From Ignavibacteria bacterium (GTDB lineage: Bacteria > Bacteroidota > Ignavibacteria > UBA10030 > SZUA-254), in the NCBI GenBank assembly GCA_005877655.1, contig VBOC01000067.1, forward strand, positions 1 to 21,486: DNA of 21,486 bases, in the 5' to 3' direction. The notes under the pieces were generated by a model. The model was not told the origin of the DNA. It saw only the letters and a program-made list of their open reading frames with translations, and searched no databases. The number at the start of each line of letters is the position of its first letter. The first letter of the stretch is position 1. This document shows positions 1-6,772 of this stretch, in pieces. The translations under genes and the position numbers were made by a program.

Positions 1-402
1 CAAAAGGGAACCTCTGATGATGGGATTTCGCAATTCACATCCTCAACAGTAGCATTGAACGACCGGATCTCCTTTCGATCGCCCGTCAGCCTGCTCGCAT
101 CAATCAGCCACACGACAACCGAAACCGGTGCGGATACGGCCGCTCTTCCCGGCGCTTTCGCCGGGGATTTTTCGGTTCTGTATCAGGTGTTCGGCAACTG
201 GCAGAACACCGCCGGCATCAGCTACAGCACCAACCAGCAAGTTCGCACACGCGGTGTGTTCTTGTCCTCCGGTCTCGATATAACCGGAACGGGCAGCGTG
301 GAACTTCGCTGGGAATATACAGATTTCAACGGGGACCCCTTGCGAACAAAGGGGAGCATCGACAGGATATTACGACTTCTGACCAGACTTCGCCTCGGAT
401 AA
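1..402 (+). CDS. C-terminal part of an outer-membrane beta-barrel-like protein (5' end outside window)
   Basis: The frame is open from the first base of the window and ends with TAA at 400-402, so this is the 3' end of a longer gene, about 133 codons visible. The TTG at 55 need not be a start. The visible part alternates polar and hydrophobic residues with many Gly, Thr and Asn, for example NWQNTAGISYS and GSVELRWEYTDF, which is what amphipathic strands of an outer-membrane barrel or surface protein look like. The end, RLLTRLRLG, lacks the usual final aromatic residue of a barrel. No family could be named. It could equally be a beta-sandwich surface protein. Confidence 0.5.
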   Translation, partial: QKGTSDDGISQFTSSTVALNDRISFRSPVSLLASISHTTTETGADTAALPGAFAGDFSVLYQVFGNWQNTAGISYSTNQQVRTRGVFLSSGLDITGTGSVELRWEYTDFNGDPLRTKGSIDRILRLLTRLRLG

Positions 403-477
403 AGCCTACGATCTTCTTGGAGCTGCCCCGATCGGAGAATCCCACGGGCAGCTATTCTTCCTGCTGCTTCCCGCACC

Positions 478-508
478 AAAAAAATCCCGCGGCCCACCCC
501 CGGCCCGC
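478..508 (-). terminator. Candidate Rho-independent terminator for the minus-strand cupin gene
   Basis: On the minus strand a GC-rich stem (GCGG..CC pairing with GG..CCGC, one G:G mismatch, loop about 7 nt, 489-508) is followed by GGGA and a run of seven T (478-484). It lies 17 bases beyond the stop codon of the cupin gene, the right place and orientation. The stem is short because of the mismatch. The rest of 403-524 holds nothing else I can support. Confidence 0.4.
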
Positions 509-524
509 CACAGCCTCGCCGTTT

Positions 525-854
525 CTAGTCCCCGGTAGGTTGTATTGCACTTGTTTCTACCATGAGCATGACTGTTTTCCGTGGGGCTCTCGGTCTGTGC
601 ATCACACCCTTTGATATCGTTACCCCCTGATTCTGTCCGTCAAGCACAAAGAAGAACTCATCGTCGTTATCGTGTTTGTGCCAGTGGTATTCGCCTTGAA
701 CGATGCCGATCCGGACAACGCTGTCGTTGACCTTTGTGAGCGTCTGATTAAACCATTTGTCATTGCAATTCTTGACGATCTCCGGAATGTCGATAAGCTC
801 AAAGTGTTTGAACTTGACATCCAGACGAGTCACGTATGGGTATTCATTGGTCAT
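525..854 (-). CDS. Small cupin-domain protein lacking the segment between cupin motifs 1 and 2
   Basis: The start at 854 (MTNEYPYV) is chosen because GAGAGGGA sits about six bases before it; an in-frame ATG at 890 has no such site. Cupin motif 1 is complete: HWHKHDNDDEFFFVLDG gives H-x-H, four residues, E, six residues, G. Motif 2 survives as SKGVMHRP. Between them only about five residues (QNQG) remain, where cupins normally have 15 or more that form the inter-motif strands, so about 20 residues are probably missing, in frame. The metal-binding His, His and Glu of motif 1 and the His of motif 2 are all present, but the barrel is unlikely to fold normally. Small single-domain cupins of this type have no agreed substrate. 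Possibly an in-frame pseudogene. Confidence 0.75.
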   Translation of the reverse strand: MTNEYPYVTRLDVKFKHFELIDIPEIVKNCNDKWFNQTLTKVNDSVVRIGIVQGEYHWHKHDNDDEFFFVLDGQNQGVTISKGVMHRPRAPRKTVMLMVETSAIQPTGD

Positions 855-890
855 TACGGTCCCTCTCGATTGTATGGTGGGTCGTGCCAA

Positions 891-1127
891 TCATTGCAGA
901 AATTCCCAGAGTACGTTAACGATTCTCCATTCTCCGTCGATCCTTCCCAGATGTAGATAATCGATGAACTTGAATTTGTTCGTAACCACTTTGGCCGTGG
1001 CCGTCTTTCCGTAAATATCGTAAGTAATAACATCGGCTTTAAACTCTTGACCGGGATTTAGAATATTTGTGTTCCTCCTTGCAAAAGGATAATGAGCAAA
1101 CCGATGAAAGTATGAGGATAAAATGGT
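891..1127 (-). pseudogene. 3' remnant of an NTF2-like (lumazine-binding-like) protein
   Basis: On the minus strand a frame open from 1127 to the TGA at 891-893 has no start codon of its own. It encodes NPGQEFKADVITYDIYGKT, then AKVVTNKFKFIDYLHLGRID and GEWRIVNVLWEFLQ. The block 'DYLHL..IDGEWRIVNVLWE' is characteristic of the C-terminal strands of the NTF2-like superfamily (DUF4440/lumazine-binding-like proteins). The conserved N-terminal helix and cone are absent. A different minus-strand frame is open just upstream to 1273 (for example HAIEIHRKPFYPHTF), so a frameshift near 1095-1127 is possible, but that part shows no recognisable NTF2 sequence. The remnant ends 37 bases before the cupin start and points the same way, so the two were probably cotranscribed. 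Confidence 0.6.
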
Positions 1128-1261
1128 TTACGATGAATCTCAATGGCGTGTTTCGCCCTGACGGCCTGCCCCCTTTGATAGTCGCGATGTTTTTCCATAC
1201 CTTTTAGGTCATTATAAGCGCAGGGCGCGATGAATCTCTTCTCACTGTATTGACCGAAACA

Positions 1262-3766
1262 ATGCTCGGGCAAACGATCTCACATTACAAGATACTCGAG
1301 AAGCTCGGCGAAGGCGGCATGGGTGTGGTCTATAAGGCCCAGGATCTCCGGTTGAACCGCCTCGTCGCGCTGAAATTCCTCCCCGCAGGTCTCATCGGCT
1401 CGAAGGATGACATCGCCCGCTTCGATCAGGAAGCCCGGGCTATTTCCGCGCTCAACCATCCGAATATCGCAACGATCTATGATGTGGACGAAGCGGACGG
1501 CCAGAAATACCTTGTCCTGGAATATATTCCCAGCGGGACGCTGAAAGCCCGATTAAAGGAACTCCGGACCTCGGGGAAAGAGCTTCGGCTCTCCGAAGTC
1601 GTCGACTTTGGGATCCAGATCGCCGAAGGGCTCGCCCACGCACATCGCGAAGGGATTGTTCACCGGGACGTGAAAACCGATAATGTCATCCTGACGAAAG
1701 AAGGAAAGATCAAGATTACAGACTTCGGGCTGGCGAAACTCGCCGGAGAAGGCAAACAATTGACCAAGGCCGGCAGCACAATCGGAACGGCGGCGTACAT
1801 GTCTCCGGAGCAGATTCGAGCCGAAGAGGTGGACAGTCAATCGGATTTGTTCTCATATGGAGTCGTCCTGTATGAATTGACGACGGGACATCTTCCATTC
1901 CGGGGTGAACACGAGGCGGCGTTGAGCTATTCGATCGTCAATGAAAACCCCACGCCGATAAAGTCCCTACGGCCCGACACTCCGGCAGAACTCGAACGAT
2001 GTATTCTGCGCTGCCTGGAGAAAGACAAGTCGAAACGATACCGGCACGCGGAAGAGATTCTCTCCGACCTGAAATCAATTCAACAGACCCTTTCAGGTCC
2101 CGTACCAATCGTGCCAAAGCGATCCGCATTGCGCTGGATCGCTGCGGGATTGGCGGCCGCTCTTGTGCTCGCCGGGCTTTATGTTTTTCTCCCGACCAGG
2201 AGCGAGTCCGTCGATCGGAAGTCTATCGCCGTTATTCCGTTCAAGAACTTCAACGAGGACAAAGAGAACGAATTTTTCAGCGACGGCATCACGGAGGATA
2301 TCATCACTCAGCTTTCAAAGATCGGCGATCTGAAAGTCATTGCCCGGACCTCGGTTGTTCGGTATAAGAACAGCGACAAGGACCTTCGCGAAATCGGAAA
2401 GGAACTCGGCGTCGCAACTATCCTCGAGGGAAGCGTTCGCCGCGCCGACAATCACATCAGGATCGTCGGGCAGCTCATCGATACGCGGACGAACGAGCAC
2501 ATCTGGGCGGACACCTACGACCGCGATATGAAGGACGTGTTTGAGATTCAAAGCGATGTCGCACAGAAGATTGCCGCTGCGCTTCAGGCGAAGCTCTCGG
2601 CATCCGAGAAGGCGCAGATCGAAAAGAAGCCGACAGGCAACGTCGATGCATACGGATATCACCTGAAAGGGCGGGAGTATTATTATCGATACCACAAGCA
2701 GGATAATGATAACGCGATTGAGCTGTTCAAGAAAGCTCTGTCGCTAGACCCGAATTATGCTCTGGCGTATGCCGGCCTGGGCGATTGCTACGGTCAGCGA
2801 GCTATCAAATTCGGTTACCCTACCGATTGGGCCGATTCCGCGGTCGCCGCGAGCGAGAAGGCGATTGCGTGCGATCCGAATTCCGCGGAAGGATACAAGG
2901 CACTCGGACTTGCCTATGCGGCGAAGGGCTTGAGCAGACGAGCCCTGGAGGCATATCAAAAATCAGTCTCGCTTAATCCAAACTACCATCCGGCCGTCGG
3001 GAACTGCGCATTCACGTATCTCTACCTCGGAGACCTGGTGGAGGCCGTCCGCTGGGCGAAGAAGGATTATGCCCTCTCCGCGATAGAACCCTTTTCCAAT
3101 CTCTTGCTGGGCGCGGTGTATATGGGGTTGACCGACGACGCACGGGCGGAAAATTGGTACCAAAAGACGCTTGATCTTCAACCCGATTTCATCTATCCCC
3201 GGGTCGCACTGAGCGAGATGTACCTCGAACAGGGTGACGATAAGGATGCTATCGATCTTGCGCTGAAAGGATTGGAACTGGAGCCCGGAAATGTAACGAG
3301 CCTTAACATGGCGGGGACGGCGGCTCTTTTTGCAGGCAATTATCCGGGAGCGAAAGATTATTTTGAAAGAGCCTACCACGTTTCGAGGCAAATCGCCGAC
3401 TTCACGATTCGATCAAACGGAGCCGGGTTCGGCTTCGCCCTCATGAAGCTGGGGCAGCCCTCTGAATCAAATCGGCTCTTCCGTGAAACTCTCGCGCTCC
3501 GCAGCGAAGAAGTGAAACAGGGCAATGAGCTGCCTCTCACTTTTTACGACATCGCCTCGATTCACGCTGCGCTGGGAGAAAAGGAAGAGGCATACACGTG
3601 GCTTTCAAAGTCGATTGATGGCGGATGGCGGGATTATCGGTACACGATGAGGGACCCGATGATGGAGAACCTCCGGGGCGAGAAGAAGTTTGCGCAGATG
3701 ATGGCGGACCTGAAATCGATGGTCGGCGAAATGAAGAAAAAGGTGGAGGACGCCGAAAAGCCCTGA
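1262..3766 (+). CDS. Membrane Ser/Thr protein kinase with TolB-like domain and TPR repeats
   Basis: 834 aa. The ATG at 1262 gives MLGQTISHYKILEKLGEG, the normal start of this kinase type; a TTG at 1250 is also in frame and neither has a clear ribosome-binding site. Residues 7-275 form a Hanks-type kinase: glycine loop GEGGMGVVYKA (about 16-26), VALKF lysine (about 38), HRDVKTDN catalytic loop (about 134-141), DFG (about 154), MSPEQ in place of APE (about 180). One transmembrane helix lies at about 290-311. Residues about 320-440 (SIAVIPFKNF to QSDVAQKIAAAL) are a TolB-like/FlgO-type domain, and the rest is TPR-like helices (e.g. AIELFKKALSLDPNYALAYAGLGDCY split over two helices). Family knowledge: such proteins phosphorylate Ser/Thr and use the outer domain and TPRs for sensing or docking. 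Target unknown. Complete, no damage seen. Confidence 0.92.
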   Translation: MLGQTISHYKILEKLGEGGMGVVYKAQDLRLNRLVALKFLPAGLIGSKDDIARFDQEARAISALNHPNIATIYDVDEADGQKYLVLEYIPSGTLKARLKELRTSGKELRLSEVVDFGIQIAEGLAHAHREGIVHRDVKTDNVILTKEGKIKITDFGLAKLAGEGKQLTKAGSTIGTAAYMSPEQIRAEEVDSQSDLFSYGVVLYELTTGHLPFRGEHEAALSYSIVNENPTPIKSLRPDTPAELERCILRCLEKDKSKRYRHAEEILSDLKSIQQTLSGPVPIVPKRSALRWIAAGLAAALVLAGLYVFLPTRSESVDRKSIAVIPFKNFNEDKENEFFSDGITEDIITQLSKIGDLKVIARTSVVRYKNSDKDLREIGKELGVATILEGSVRRADNHIRIVGQLIDTRTNEHIWADTYDRDMKDVFEIQSDVAQKIAAALQAKLSASEKAQIEKKPTGNVDAYGYHLKGREYYYRYHKQDNDNAIELFKKALSLDPNYALAYAGLGDCYGQRAIKFGYPTDWADSAVAASEKAIACDPNSAEGYKALGLAYAAKGLSRRALEAYQKSVSLNPNYHPAVGNCAFTYLYLGDLVEAVRWAKKDYALSAIEPFSNLLLGAVYMGLTDDARAENWYQKTLDLQPDFIYPRVALSEMYLEQGDDKDAIDLALKGLELEPGNVTSLNMAGTAALFAGNYPGAKDYFERAYHVSRQIADFTIRSNGAGFGFALMKLGQPSESNRLFRETLALRSEEVKQGNELPLTFYDIASIHAALGEKEEAYTWLSKSIDGGWRDYRYTMRDPMMENLRGEKKFAQMMADLKSMVGEMKKKVEDAEKP

Positions 3767-3796
3767 GCTTCTGTGTTGAATCCTGCCCTCATGAGT

Positions 3797-3819
3797 GCCC
3801 AAAAAGACCACTTTTGGGC
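3797..3819 (+). terminator. Perfect 8-bp hairpin after the kinase gene, possible weak terminator
   Basis: GCCCAAAA (3797-3804) and TTTTGGGC (3812-3819) are exact complements around a 7-nt loop, 31 bases after the kinase stop. There is no T run after the stem, although the AT-rich foot supplies TTTT within the 3' arm. The octamer AAAAGACC occurs at 3802 and again just after the stem. It could be a terminator or an mRNA-stabilising hairpin. Confidence 0.35.
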
Positions 3820-3872
3820 TGCAAAAGACCCCCCCTGTCACTTCCCAAGAAAAAGCTTGACATTGACACATA

Positions 3873-3968
3873 GGGTTCGACGCCTCAAAACTGCCCGGCG
3901 GTGTCTATTTCTACCGTATCCGGGCGGGCGCGTTCGTCGACATGAAGAAGAGGTTGTTGATGAGGTAG
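3873..3968 (+). pseudogene. Relic of a type IX secretion (Por) C-terminal sorting domain
   Basis: The frame opens just after a stop near 3864 and encodes [18 protein letters not shown], then [12 protein letters not shown] and TAG at 3966-3968. This matches the last strands of the T9SS type A sorting domain, whose end typically reads 'F-D-x-S-x-L-x-x-G-V-Y-F-Y-R-L-x-A-G..F..T-K-K-x-x-L-x-R'. Only about 31 residues remain and there is no start codon, so the body of the secreted protein is gone. It indicates that the lineage has or had a T9SS and supports an FCB-group host. Confidence 0.7.
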
Positions 3969-4201
3969 GGACATCTGTCCTCCATTTTTTGTTACAAATC
4001 GCAAATCTATGCGTTGGTTCAAAAATACGTACTTTACCGTATTGCTATTGGCACCAGAGCTTTATAGACTTATTGGTACGTTTCCTTTCGTTGGCACGGG
4101 GGTGCGAAGAGGGGACGGCTCGGCAGCGTACCGGTACGCCGGCCGTCCGAGTTCAGTAAATACGGCAGAATGCATGCGAGCCCTAAAAAGAGGCGGCCAC
4201 G
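3969..4201. promoter_or_regulatory. Leader region of the sigma54 activator gene with two dyads
   Basis: This gene-free stretch holds two clear dyads. AATACG (4024-4029) pairs with CGTATT (4038-4043). The perfect 14-bp palindrome GCGTACCGGTACGC lies at 4126-4139, itself enclosed by GGACGGC (4113-4119) and GCCGTCC (4142-4148). The GGTACG hexamer also occurs once more, near 4075. These could be operator sites or a 5'-leader hairpin for the gene starting at 4202. No convincing -35/-10 pair was found. Confidence 0.4.
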
Positions 4202-5608
4202 ATGGATGCGTTCAAGGTTTTGTTCTTCGACATAGCTCCACAAAACCGAATCGCCGAACAGGTGAGGGATCTCTTACAAGGGACGGCCGATCTCTCATAT
4301 CAGATTCAGCTTCAAGTCCCGAATTCATCCGATCTCCACGAAGCTTCCCTTGAGTTATCGGCAACGCTGGCTGCCCTAAAACCCGACCTAAGCTTCCTCC
4401 TTTTCGAATCAGGACAGCTCGAGCAATTGGCTCCCCTTTTTCAGCTCTTTCAGCTGCTTGGGATTCCCGGCCCGGCTATTGCAGTCATTAACACGTACGA
4501 TCCGCGGGAAGTTGTGCGCGCACTGGATTTCGGTGCGGCAGACTTCCTGATTCCTCCTATCCGGCCCGCGGAGTTACTGCCCAGGCTCCATCACTGGACA
4601 GGGAGATCCGGCAGGCAAAAATTACCCGGATATGATCTGGAGAATGAACTCTGGAGGAAACCGATTATCGGGGAGGATCCGGCTTTTCTGGCGGAACTGA
4701 GATCAATCCCGGTCATAGCCCGCGCAGACGTGAGCGTCCTTATTTTGGGGGAGACCGGCACCGGAAAGGAGATCGTCGCAAGAACGATCCACAATCTCAG
4801 CTCTCGTTCTGCGGGGCCGTTTGTTGCGTTGAATTGCGGGGCGATCCCGGTCGAACTTGCTGAGAATGAATTATTTGGGCATGAGCGGGGCGCCTTCACA
4901 AGCGCCAGTTCCTCCGCTCAAGGTTCGGTTCAGAGCGCCGATGGGGGCATCCTTTTCCTGGACGAAGTCGATGCGCTGCCGCTGCTTACCCAGGTGAAGC
5001 TCCTGCGCTTCCTCCAGGACAAGAATTTCAAAGCGTTGGGCTCTTCGAAGACTTTGAATGCCAATGTTCGGGTGATTACGGCAAGCAATACCAATCTTCA
5101 CCAGGAGATCCGGACCGGCAAGTTTCGACAGGATCTCTACTATCGAATTAATGTATCGACGGTGTCTCTGCCTCCGTTGAACAAGCGTGGAAATGATGTG
5201 GTTCTGCTGGCGAGACATTTTCTTTCGAAGTTTGCGGTCGAATTCGGAAAGCCGGTAAGGGATTTCAGCCCCTGTGCGCTCCAGAAGCTGCTCTTCCACA
5301 CCTGGCCTGGCAACGTGCGGGAGCTGGAAAATGTGATCGAGAGAGCCGTGCTCCTTACAGAGAATGTCACCATTGCTCCGGAGGATATTCAACTGCCCAT
5401 ATTCGATTCCGATGCCGAGTTTAAGTCTTTTCGGGCCTCCAAGTCGGCGGTAGTGAAGAGCTTTGAAGTTGAATTCCTCACGAAACTTCTGACCGCCTCC
5501 GGAGGCAATATCACGAGGTCGGCTCAGGTAGCCGGGATGGACCGAAGCGCCTTCAGGCAGCTGATGCGCAAGCATGATATTTCAGGGCACGAGCTGCCGC
5601 CCTCCTGA
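4202..5608 (+). CDS. Sigma54-dependent enhancer-binding protein with degenerate receiver domain
   Basis: 468 aa, NtrC-like. Residues 1-135 look like a receiver fold, but the place of the phospho-acceptor Asp reads PDLSFLLFES, so phosphorylation is doubtful. The AAA+ domain (about 155-385) has Walker A GETGTGKE (183-190), the sigma54-contact loop written GAFTSA (230-235) instead of GAFTGA, Walker B GGILFLDEVD (248-257), FRQDLYYRINV (308-318) and WPGNVRELENVIERA (368-382). A Fis-type helix-turn-helix lies at about 420-462 (GGNITRSAQVAGMDRSAFRQ). AGAGG precedes the ATG by about 10 bases. Family knowledge: these hexamers bind upstream DNA sites and use ATP to open sigma54 promoters. A sigma54-like promoter and repeated binding-site-like motifs lie immediately downstream, so the hsp20 operon is the likely target. 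The GAFTSA change may weaken sigma54 contact or be tolerated. Confidence 0.93.
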   Translation: MDAFKVLFFDIAPQNRIAEQVRDLLQGTADLSYQIQLQVPNSSDLHEASLELSATLAALKPDLSFLLFESGQLEQLAPLFQLFQLLGIPGPAIAVINTYDPREVVRALDFGAADFLIPPIRPAELLPRLHHWTGRSGRQKLPGYDLENELWRKPIIGEDPAFLAELRSIPVIARADVSVLILGETGTGKEIVARTIHNLSSRSAGPFVALNCGAIPVELAENELFGHERGAFTSASSSAQGSVQSADGGILFLDEVDALPLLTQVKLLRFLQDKNFKALGSSKTLNANVRVITASNTNLHQEIRTGKFRQDLYYRINVSTVSLPPLNKRGNDVVLLARHFLSKFAVEFGKPVRDFSPCALQKLLFHTWPGNVRELENVIERAVLLTENVTIAPEDIQLPIFDSDAEFKSFRASKSAVVKSFEVEFLTKLLTASGGNITRSAQVAGMDRSAFRQLMRKHDISGHELPPS

Positions 5609-5692
5609 CGTCTGCCGGGCGCGGAACTTGCCCGAATTCTCCCGCTTATTTCCACGAATACTTCCTGCTGTGTGAGCCGCTCCCCTCGGGAT

Positions 5693-5972
5693 GGGTGAAA
5701 ATTCACCCTTTCTTCAAGTCCTTGATTTTCTGCGGCTTCCGATTCATTATCCTTTTTGATTCCAGTCAGGTGGGTGAAGTTTCATCCCGCACTGAAAATC
5801 TCTCTTTCAGTCGTTTTCAACCGATGAACATCTCTTTTTCAGGCATTTTCATCTGATTGGACGCTCATCGATCCACCGAGGGTCTCTCATCAGTCGACTG
5901 GGGTGAGAGAAAACCATCCCTCCTGTCTGCATCAGCAATCAAGATGCCGCTTGGATTGGGCACCTTTTCATC
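5693..5972. promoter_or_regulatory. Repeated GGGTGAA/TTTCAYC half-sites: candidate upstream activator sites
   Basis: GGGTGAAAATTCACCC at 5693-5708 is an inverted repeat with 7-bp arms. Related dyads are GGGTGAAGTTTCATCCC at 5772-5788, GATGAA at 5823-5828 with TTTTCATC at 5846-5853, and GGGTGAGA at 5901-5908 with CCATCCC at 5914-5920. A single TTTTCATC lies at 5965-5972. ACTGAAA (5791-5797) and TTTCAGT (5805-5811) form a further exact dyad. The copies lie within about 290 bases upstream of the -24/-12 element, the usual range for enhancer-binding protein sites. Fis-type helix-turn-helix proteins bind dyads of this size. Binding by the product of the gene at 4202 is inference. Confidence 0.55.
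5794..5851 (+). repeat. Two 26-nt direct repeats at a 32-nt offset
   Basis: The segment at 5794-5819 recurs at 5826-5851 with 22 of 26 positions identical by hand alignment. Both contain ATCTCT, then TTTCAG, then TTTTCA. The offset of 32 bp is about three helical turns, so both copies would face the same side of the DNA, as expected for cooperative protein binding. A weaker third match (TCTCTCATCAGTCG) lies near 5883-5896. Confidence 0.6.
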
Positions 5973-5988
5973 TGGCATGATTGATGCT
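5973..5988 (+). promoter_or_regulatory. Sigma54 (-24/-12) promoter for the hsp20 operon
   Basis: TGGCATGATTGATGCT matches the sigma54 consensus TGGCAYRN4TTGCW at every fixed position but one (A for the first T of TTGC). The invariant GG (5974-5975) and GC (5986-5987) have the required 10-base gap. Transcription would begin near 5999, about 120 bases before the hsp20 start. It lies about 365 bases after the stop codon of a sigma54 activator gene. Confidence 0.7.
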
Positions 5989-5998
5989 TACTTGCTCA

Positions 5999-6119
5999 AT
6001 GCGCCGGGGAGAGCCTGATTAACGAAGTTCAACTCCCCCCGATGTCCCGCCGCATCCGAATTTCTGACGGCCGTGTGCGGTGGGAAACAACAGCCGCCGG
6101 AGATGAAAGGATATACGCT
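5999..6119 (+). promoter_or_regulatory. Structured 5' leader of hsp20
   Basis: If transcription starts near 5999, the leader has two stems. GGGGAG (6006-6011) pairs with CTCCCC (6033-6038). CCCGCCGCA (6046-6054) pairs with TGCGGTGGG (6076-6084), with one G-U pair. The ribosome-binding site AAAGGA (6106-6111) lies after the second stem and is not obviously paired. Bacterial hsp20 genes are often controlled by RNA thermometers, but no ROSE or FourU element is evident here. Confidence 0.35.
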
Positions 6120-6578
6120 ATGAATACCACGATCACCCGCTGGGATCCATTCAGGGAAATGGAAGACCTGCAAAGCCGTTTCCTGAATTACTTCGGCCGG
6201 ACGCCGACGCGACTGGGAGATGAGCCGGAAGAGAACATGACTGTCACGAAATGGGCTCCCCCGGTAGACATCGTTGAGGATGACAAGGAGTACCTCATCA
6301 AAGCGGAACTGCCCGAGATAAAGAAGGAAGACGTGAAGGTCGCCGTCCAAAACGGGGTACTCACGATCACAGGTGAGCGGAAGTTCGAGAAAGAGCAGAA
6401 TCACAAGAAATTCCATCGCGTCGAGCGCGGATACGGCACGTTCGTTCGTGGGTTTGCACTGCCTGATACCGCGGACACCGACAGAGTGAATGCCGAGTAC
6501 AAGAACGGCATTCTGACGGTTCATCTGCCAAAGAGCGAGAGGGCCAGACCGAAGCAAGTCGAAGTGAAGATCTCCTGA
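6120..6578 (+). CDS. hsp20: Small heat-shock protein, Hsp20/alpha-crystallin family
   Basis: 152 aa. The ATG at 6120 is chosen over an in-frame ATG at 6042 because AAAGGA precedes it by eight bases and MNTTITRWDPFREMEDLQSR is the normal start of this family. The alpha-crystallin domain covers about residues 45-147: PPVDIVEDDKEYLIKAELPE, then the conserved NGVLTITGER, and AEYKNGILTVHLPK near the end. Family knowledge: ATP-independent holdase forming large cytosolic oligomers that bind unfolding proteins under stress. It is the first gene after a sigma54-type promoter, followed by a site-2 protease, a hibernation-factor/sigma fusion and a MerR/CbpM-like gene on the same strand. Complete. Confidence 0.95.
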   Translation: MNTTITRWDPFREMEDLQSRFLNYFGRTPTRLGDEPEENMTVTKWAPPVDIVEDDKEYLIKAELPEIKKEDVKVAVQNGVLTITGERKFEKEQNHKKFHRVERGYGTFVRGFALPDTADTDRVNAEYKNGILTVHLPKSERARPKQVEVKIS

Positions 6579-6608
6579 CACCTTTGACGGGTCGAAGGCG
6601 AAGAGTTT

Positions 6609-6715
6609 GCCGCCGCTGAAGCGCGGCGGGGAGGATCCGCGAGTCAAGCGATGCCGCGTGAGACTCGCGGGCCGGGAGGGGGGACGATTCCTGCGGCCGC
6701 CGATTACGGCGGCCG
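6609..6715 (+). repeat. Three GC-rich hairpins between hsp20 and the protease gene
   Basis: Three stem-loops follow one another in the 194-base gap. CCGCCGC (6610-6616) pairs with GCGGCGG (6623-6629). CCGCGAGTC (6637-6645) pairs with GACTCGCGG (6662-6670). CGGCCGCCG (6694-6702) pairs with CGGCGGCCG (6707-6715) across an ATTA loop. All arms are perfect. None has a T run, so they look more like mRNA-stability or processing elements that set hsp20 apart from the downstream genes than like a terminator. Confidence 0.6.
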
Positions 6716-6772
6716 TTCACCCGGAAGAGGTTTATCGCGGTAGTCTCCATATCCACACATTGAATAATCGCT

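Noticed and set aside
3856..3861. TTGACA as the -35 box of a promoter downstream of the kinase
   Set aside because: No -10-like hexamer lies at 16-18 bases; the expected position is GC-rich and inside the sorting-tail relic.
4092..4106. TGGCACGGGGGTGC as a sigma54 promoter for the activator gene itself
   Set aside because: The gap between GG and GC is one base short of the required spacing, so it is not a proper -24/-12 element.
4871..5575. 234-codon minus-strand open frame opposite the sigma54 activator
   Set aside because: Antisense shadow of a strongly conserved gene; the peptide shows no family features.
5988..6647. 219-codon minus-strand frame opposite hsp20
   Set aside because: Shadow of hsp20; no recognisable product, and the plus strand is clearly coding.
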